Shown: piece after piece, positions 47,136 through 48,027 of the stretch
Numbering within the stretch: position 1 is the first letter of the stretch
Layout of the letters: each line of letters opens with the position of its first letter
NCBI GenBank assembly: GCA_030525745.1
Contig: JAUNED010000002.1
Span: 110,222-158,248, forward strand
DNA length: 48,027 nt
DNA from: Lonepinella koalarum
GTDB taxonomy: Bacteria > Pseudomonadota > Gammaproteobacteria > Enterobacterales > Pasteurellaceae
Direction of reading: 5' to 3'
Notes under the pieces: model-generated
What the model saw: the letters and a program-made list of their open reading frames with translations, nothing else
The model's database searches: none
Told to the model about the DNA's origin: nothing
Translations under genes and position numbers: made by a program

Positions 47136-48027
47136 ATGAACAATTCTATTCAGCATTTGGCTGAAAATATCCTTTTGGTTGCCTCAAACGACACTTGGAT
47201 TGAAGGCAACGCTATTCAACAACTTCACACCACAGCACAGCTTGCAGGAATGCAGAAAATTGTTGGGCTGCCGGATTTACACGCCGGCCGAGGCTATCCG
47301 ATTGGTGCCGCATTTTTTACGCTGGGCAAACTCTATCCGGCTCTAATTGGCAGCGATATCGGCTGTGGTATGGCACTTTGGCAAACGTCGCTGAAAACGG
47401 CAGGGCTGAATTTAGATAAACTCGAAAAACGAATCGGTAATCTCGATCAGCCGTTATCTGAAACGGAAATATTGCAAAATTTTCCGCAAATGACACCGCT
47501 TGCAGACGGCCGTTTTGCTAGCGGTACCATCGGCTTGGGCAACCATTTTGCCGAGTTGTTGAGCCTTGATGAGATTTTCGATACCGAAATTGCCCACCAA
47601 ATCGGGCTTTCGAAAAAACAGTTGCAACTTTTAATTCACAGCGGTTCTCGAGGCATAGGTGGTGAGATTTTGCGTTCACACATCGACCAATTCGGGCATC
47701 ACGGATTGGATGAGGGAACAGAGGCGTTAGCGGACTATCTCGACCGTCACCAATTTGCCCTGTCTTATGCCGAGCAAAACCGCCGTTTGATTGCCTCGCG
47801 GATTTTGCAAAATCTGAAAACAGAGGGCGTGCCGTTGGCGGATATTCCGCACAATTTTGTCGAGCAAGCAGAAATCAACGGGCAACTCGGCTGGTTACAC
47901 CGCAAAGGGGCGGCGCCGAGCGATCAAGGTTTGGTGGTGATTCCCGGCTCTCGTGGCAGTTATAGCTATTTGGTGCAACCGCTTGACACGGATATTGCCT
48001 TGAAATCCTTGGCTCACGGTGCAGGCA
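47136..48027 (+). CDS. rtcB: RtcB-family RNA ligase (partial, RtcB2 type)
   Basis: The first 297 codons are in the window. Motifs: GLPDLHAGRGYPIGAAF, the metal-binding Asp/Cys in GSDIGCGMALWQT, GTIGLGNHF, and HSGSRGIGGE. RtcB seals 2',3'-cyclic phosphate RNA ends to 5'-OH using Mn2+ and GTP. The short N-terminus and the GMALWQT segment suggest the RtcB2 group, which is usually followed by prfH and repairs cut ribosomes; prfH would lie beyond the window. The gene is GC-rich (35 of 60 bases at 47281-47340) and lacks USS. Start codon at 47136 overlaps the stop of a 4-codon ATG GGT AAA ATA TGA frame; its own ribosome binding site is weak. Confidence 0.85.
   Translation, partial: MNNSIQHLAENILLVASNDTWIEGNAIQQLHTTAQLAGMQKIVGLPDLHAGRGYPIGAAFFTLGKLYPALIGSDIGCGMALWQTSLKTAGLNLDKLEKRIGNLDQPLSETEILQNFPQMTPLADGRFASGTIGLGNHFAELLSLDEIFDTEIAHQIGLSKKQLQLLIHSGSRGIGGEILRSHIDQFGHHGLDEGTEALADYLDRHQFALSYAEQNRRLIASRILQNLKTEGVPLADIPHNFVEQAEINGQLGWLHRKGAAPSDQGLVVIPGSRGSYSYLVQPLDTDIALKSLAHGAG

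Noticed and set aside
47125-47139. 4-codon frame ATG GGT AAA ATA TGA overlapping the rtcB start
   Set aside because: Too short and without a good ribosome binding site to call a gene; mentioned only as a possible coupling element.

Overview
The window is a chromosomal segment of a Pasteurellaceae bacterium of the Haemophilus/Aggregatibacter/Pasteurella side of the family. Evidence: exact 9-mers AAGTGCGGT or ACCGCACTT (Hin-type DNA uptake signal, USS) occur roughly once per kilobase (about forty by eye), and gene blocks follow H. influenzae/E. coli order (nrdR-ribD-degS, dsbC-recJ, prfB-lysS, pheS-pheT-ihfA, truA-accD-folC, gcvA-ygdD-rlmM, can/yadG-yadH, yqcC-truC). The DNA is mostly AT-rich (about 38% GC in a sampled pheT line), with two clearly GC-richer genes: ettA and the rtcB-family gene at the right edge. 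The exact species cannot be told from the sequence.

Layout. 1-133: 3' end of an hsdR-like gene. 210-3434 (-): degS, ribD, nrdR, and a TorD/YcdY-type chaperone. 3564-7604 (+): trhP, galE, ampG, with a 67-bp two-hairpin repeat between galE and ampG. 7650-11946 (-): a secreted tannase/feruloyl-esterase-family hydrolase and a ZnuD-type TonB receptor. 12196-18855: adk (+), then dsbC-recJ-mtnN (-), then prfB-lysS (+) with the programmed +1 frameshift. 19198-25795 (-): rplY with its leader, ettA, a candidate FNR-activated small RNA, an NlpC/P60 lipoprotein, and pheS-pheT-ihfA. 26116-30515 (+): rplM-rpsI, with a complete group II intron inserted directly behind the rpsI stop codon. 30623-36825: a histidine phosphatase (+), then folC, accD, truA, rlmM, ygdD, gcvA (-). 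36952-37139 (+): GcvB small RNA, divergent from gcvA. 37253-42086: ilvE (+), purR (-), a 26-residue CydH/YnhF-like membrane peptide (+), can (-), yadG-yadH (+). 42152-45165 (-): ppnN, queF, DUF2310 Zn-ribbon gene. 45227-46916 (+): yqcC, truC, grxB. 46934-48027 (+): promoter, 13-residue leader peptide, two hairpins and the start of an RtcB-family RNA ligase that runs off the window.

Most of the window is housekeeping: translation (prfB, lysS, pheST, rplY, rplM-rpsI, ettA), RNA modification (trhP, truA, truC, rlmM, queF), cofactor, nucleotide and amino-acid metabolism, and envelope stress or redox proteins. The parts that look least explained are regulatory: (1) an attenuator-like leader in front of the rtcB-family RNA-repair gene; (2) a perfect FNR box followed by an orphan transcript region and terminator between the NlpC gene and ettA; (3) a group II intron that reads the end of rpsI as its target and carries about 1.1 kb of RNA before its EBS1 loop; (4) the tiny cydH-like gene near a second perfect FNR box. 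Paired inverted USS sites sit at several gene ends and probably act as terminators.
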